A stretch of DNA of 8,683 nt from an uncultured Flavobacteriales bacterium. GTDB taxonomy: Bacteria; Bacteroidota; Bacteroidia; Flavobacteriales_D; Crocinitomicaceae. Each line of letters opens with the position of its first letter. The first letter of the stretch is position 1. The notes below the pieces were generated by a model. It did no database searches. It was not told where the DNA came from and worked only from the letters and a program-made list of their open reading frames with translations. The DNA lies in the NCBI GenBank assembly GCA_903879765.1, contig CAIRMS010000021.1, positions 1 through 8,683 of the forward strand. Reading direction: 5' to 3'. Position numbers and translations under genes: made by a program. Of the stretch, positions 6,016-8,683 are shown piece by piece.

Positions 6016-8676
6016 TTACAATTTTATAAACCTTTGACTACTTTGATGACCATTCAATAGCACTTGAAGGTTATAAATACCAGGTTTTAAAGATTCGGTA
6101 CTCATGTTATATTCTTTACCTGTTAGTGTGCTTGTCTGAAGTATTCTGCCACTTAAATCAGTGATATTCAACTGTGCTGACTGGTTCTCCGTTTGATTTA
6201 ATTTAATCGTTAGATCAGCATTCGTTGGATTCGGATAGATGACAAAAGACTCCTGTTGATCGACGGTGAAAATTCCAGAAAGTGTGGAGTCCAAATGAAC
6301 TGTTGTGGCTGTATTTGTGCGGATGGCATCGTTAAAATCGAAGTAAATATCAACGAAATTTTCAATTTCTGTAAGAAAAGGTAAAGACGATGGATGTTTC
6401 ATTCGGAATTTCACAAATCCATTCGAAGCAACTTGATTGGTCGTACTATCAGGCAACATGATTTGATTAAAACGCAAGGTCAATACGCGTTGATTAAAAT
6501 TCACTTCGAGTGGTTGATGGCTCATGGATAACAGCTCAAAAGAACCCAAATCTAAAAGCGTAGAAATGGTATCGACGATCACAACGTTATAAGCGGTGTC
6601 TGTCCCTACATTTTGAAAGTGAACGGTATATTCAAGCCAATCCGAAGCAGAGATATTGTAAAGCGTATCTTTATCCACTAATTTAATGTTTGGATCATAG
6701 GGTCCAACCACTTGAATTTGATTTTGGGAACTATTATCATTGATCGTTAAATCTCCAATAACTGGCGTAATTTGTGCTTGGGACGAAAGCGGGAAACCTA
6801 ACGGTGTTCCAATAGGTATGTTATACTGTATGTAAATATCTCCTTGTTGTCCCGGTTGCAACATCCCTAATTGCCACTCGACATTCCCCCCTGTTTGAGC
6901 GCTTTGCACAGGAGAAGCTGAAAGGAAATTAATTCCTGAAGGAGAAGTAAAGTAAACGGTAGCGTTTTGCGCAACGGTCCCAATATTTTTATAGGACACT
7001 AAATAAGCTAAAACATATCCTGCTTTTGGCGCAGTAAGGGGTGTCAGCGTCACGCGCAAATCAGGCATATTAGGTATGGGAACAAGTCCAAAATGATTCA
7101 ATGAATCTACATTCCCAAGTCCAGAAAAAACTGCGGATTGAGTGGGTGAAGTGCTTAAACTATGGTAAAGTGGAACATTCGGCATACTCACCGAGTAACT
7201 TCCTGCGGTTGAATAGACTTCATATAAACCTGAATTTGCTGAGAGAGCTTGGAAAGAACCATTTGTCAGTTGCAACAGGACATTAGGTAAACCTATTTCC
7301 GTTGGATCAAGTAAGGCATTACTATTCACATCCAAATATACTTTTCCATTAATTGCATTCGCATTTCCTGCAATCTTTACTAAAAATGATTCTGAAAGAA
7401 GACTCGTTTGTCCTGCCATATTCATCAATCCTGACCCAATTCCAGTCAAGAAAATATCATCGCCGGATAGTGAAAGTGCATTCGAAATAACCATGGAATT
7501 AGATGAAGATCCTGGAATAACGGATGTAACCACCCCACTTGAATCAATTTCAGCTAAATATGCCCTAAAATTCGAACCTCCGGATAACGGAATGGTGCCA
7601 AAAGTGATGTTCCCAGAATAAACTCCCGTCAAAAACAATTGACCATTTCCTTTACATTTTAAATCATAGCCTTGATCATTGCCATTTCCACCGAAGGACT
7701 TCGCCCATGAATAATTTCCGTTGTTGTTTATTTTGACAAGAAGTGCATTATCATTCGCGCCATTGGTCAAAGAAATGGATCCAAAACTCGCTTGAGTGTC
7801 AAAATTCCCTGTAAAATAAATACTTCCTGTGGAATCAGCACATAAACCATAAACCTCTCCATTAAACGAGGATGACGTTTTATATTGAAAAACACCCATC
7901 GCATTGAACTTGGCAATAAAGTGGTTTTGTCCGCTCATGGATTGAGTTGTTCCATTAAATCCAATATTCGTCGAAGTTGAAAATCCACCGACATAAATAT
8001 TTCCAAAAATGTCCACCGTATGCGTGTAAATAGAAACGCCACCTGTTATACCAAAAGACTGCACTGGATTTCCAGCTAAATCTATTTCCAAAACAAAGGC
8101 GTGACCATTTCCACTTGAGCTGATCGTTGCGCCAGGAAAAACAAAGGAACCATTATAATTACCGGTAAAAAACAAATTTCCGTTTGTACCAAGACTTAAA
8201 TCCATGGCGTAATCATTCGTGCTTCCACCACCTTTTTTCGCCATTAACACCGCACCATTACTTGCGTCCAATTTGACAATAAAGACATCGGATCCACCTC
8301 CAGAAGCGAGCGTAAATGAACCGACAGTCATGGTTTGCTGAAAATGTCCAACTACCCAAACCGCATTTTGTCCATCAAAAACAATTTTGGATGAATAATC
8401 ACTTCCAGTACCGCCAAAATGGGTCACCCACAAAAGCGAACCATTAGATGCATGTTTTTGAACAACAACATCTTGAAGTCCATTGCTATTCACAGTTGTC
8501 GTTCCAATTTGATTGTTTAAGCCAACAATCTGACCACAGGTATAACTATCATGAAATTGATCGATAGCAACATCTATTCCCATTCCAGGTTTTGCATCAA
8601 TCCAATCGGCGACTTGCGCGTGGATGGAAAGCAAAGGAGCAAGAAAAAGGAGAAAACTTAAGGTATATTTATTCAT
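6016..8676 (-). CDS. Large secreted beta-propeller/DUF11-like protein with type IX secretion sorting tail
   Basis: Cell-surface or released protein of unknown role, 886 residues, complete. Residues 1-20 are a signal peptide (ending IHA, mature from Gln21). Residues about 30-436 hold seven repeats of about 50-62 residues with the pattern of SBBP-type units: a strand like IYFTGNF, then FG..x..L..G.xD, then xxVKxDxxGxxxWAKxFGG, as expected for a seven-bladed beta-propeller. Residues about 441-500 form a B-type/prealbumin-like domain with a calcium-type loop, DVNSNALLDPTE (449-460). Two DUF11-like domains follow: about 538-658 (DLRVTLTP onward) and about 660-795, with DPNIKLVDKDTLYN and YTVHFQNVGTDTAYNVVIVD. 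The end (about 812-886) is the Por secretion tail: YPNPTNADLTI, ITDLSGRILQT, LKPGIYNLQVL and final SQRFIKL. The ATG at 8676 directly starts the signal peptide. It converges on the regulator gene and shows no evident link to the glycan operon; adhesion or a structural role is possible but not shown. Confidence 0.9.
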   Translation of the reverse strand: MNKYTLSFLLFLAPLLSIHAQVADWIDAKPGMGIDVAIDQFHDSYTCGQIVGLNNQIGTTTVNSNGLQDVVVQKHASNGSLLWVTHFGGTGSDYSSKIVFDGQNAVWVVGHFQQTMTVGSFTLASGGGSDVFIVKLDASNGAVLMAKKGGGSTNDYAMDLSLGTNGNLFFTGNYNGSFVFPGATISSSGNGHAFVLEIDLAGNPVQSFGITGGVSIYTHTVDIFGNIYVGGFSTSTNIGFNGTTQSMSGQNHFIAKFNAMGVFQYKTSSSFNGEVYGLCADSTGSIYFTGNFDTQASFGSISLTNGANDNALLVKINNNGNYSWAKSFGGNGNDQGYDLKCKGNGQLFLTGVYSGNITFGTIPLSGGSNFRAYLAEIDSSGVVTSVIPGSSSNSMVISNALSLSGDDIFLTGIGSGLMNMAGQTSLLSESFLVKIAGNANAINGKVYLDVNSNALLDPTEIGLPNVLLQLTNGSFQALSANSGLYEVYSTAGSYSVSMPNVPLYHSLSTSPTQSAVFSGLGNVDSLNHFGLVPIPNMPDLRVTLTPLTAPKAGYVLAYLVSYKNIGTVAQNATVYFTSPSGINFLSASPVQSAQTGGNVEWQLGMLQPGQQGDIYIQYNIPIGTPLGFPLSSQAQITPVIGDLTINDNSSQNQIQVVGPYDPNIKLVDKDTLYNISASDWLEYTVHFQNVGTDTAYNVVIVDTISTLLDLGSFELLSMSHQPLEVNFNQRVLTLRFNQIMLPDSTTNQVASNGFVKFRMKHPSSLPFLTEIENFVDIYFDFNDAIRTNTATTVHLDSTLSGIFTVDQQESFVIYPNPTNADLTIKLNQTENQSAQLNITDLSGRILQTSTLTGKEYNMSTESLKPGIYNLQVLLNGHQSSQRFIKL

Positions 8677-8683
8677 GAGGAAA

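Overview
The window reads as Bacteroidota, most likely a Flavobacteriales-type genome. The evidence is a large protein with a C-terminal type IX secretion (Por) sorting tail, signal peptides ending in Ala-Gln, a GH92 mannosidase, A/T-rich leaders without clear Shine-Dalgarno sites, and a promoter element resembling the Bacteroidota -7 consensus TAnnTTTG. Placement below phylum or order is a guess. Coding density is very high: six genes fill the window, no gap exceeds 133 bases, and no tRNA, rRNA, CRISPR array or insertion sequence was seen.

Left part (1-5024, minus strand): four tightly packed genes read right to left and look like one operon. The order is a PhyH-type Fe(II)/2-oxoglutarate dioxygenase, a sugar-isomerase-like TIM barrel, a secreted GH92 alpha-mannosidase and a secreted GH13 alpha-amylase-family enzyme cut by the window edge. 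Spacings are 2 bases, a 4-base ATGA overlap and 21 bases. Two enzymes act outside the cytoplasm on alpha-linked glycans, while the other two have no export signal and look like small-molecule enzymes. The simplest reading is a glycan-use operon with an unusual internal oxidation/isomerisation branch. No SusC/SusD pair, transporter or kinase lies in the window.

Middle (5025-5157): a 133-base divergent control region separates this operon from an AraC-family regulator (5158-5997, plus strand). It holds a good -7 element facing the operon without a recognisable -33 element, a perfect tandem 8-base repeat where the -33 region should be, and an 8-base palindrome close to the regulator's presumed start site. 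This layout suggests an activator-dependent promoter controlled by the neighbouring AraC protein, but that is inference.

Right part (6016-8676, minus strand): a complete 886-residue secreted protein faces the regulator across an 18-base gap. It has a signal peptide, about seven propeller-like repeats of roughly 60 residues, a calcium-loop B-type domain, two DUF11-like surface domains and a type IX sorting tail. Nothing links it functionally to the glycan operon. The most notable points are the unusual gene set of the operon, the atypical GH13 conserved region I, and the candidate operator.
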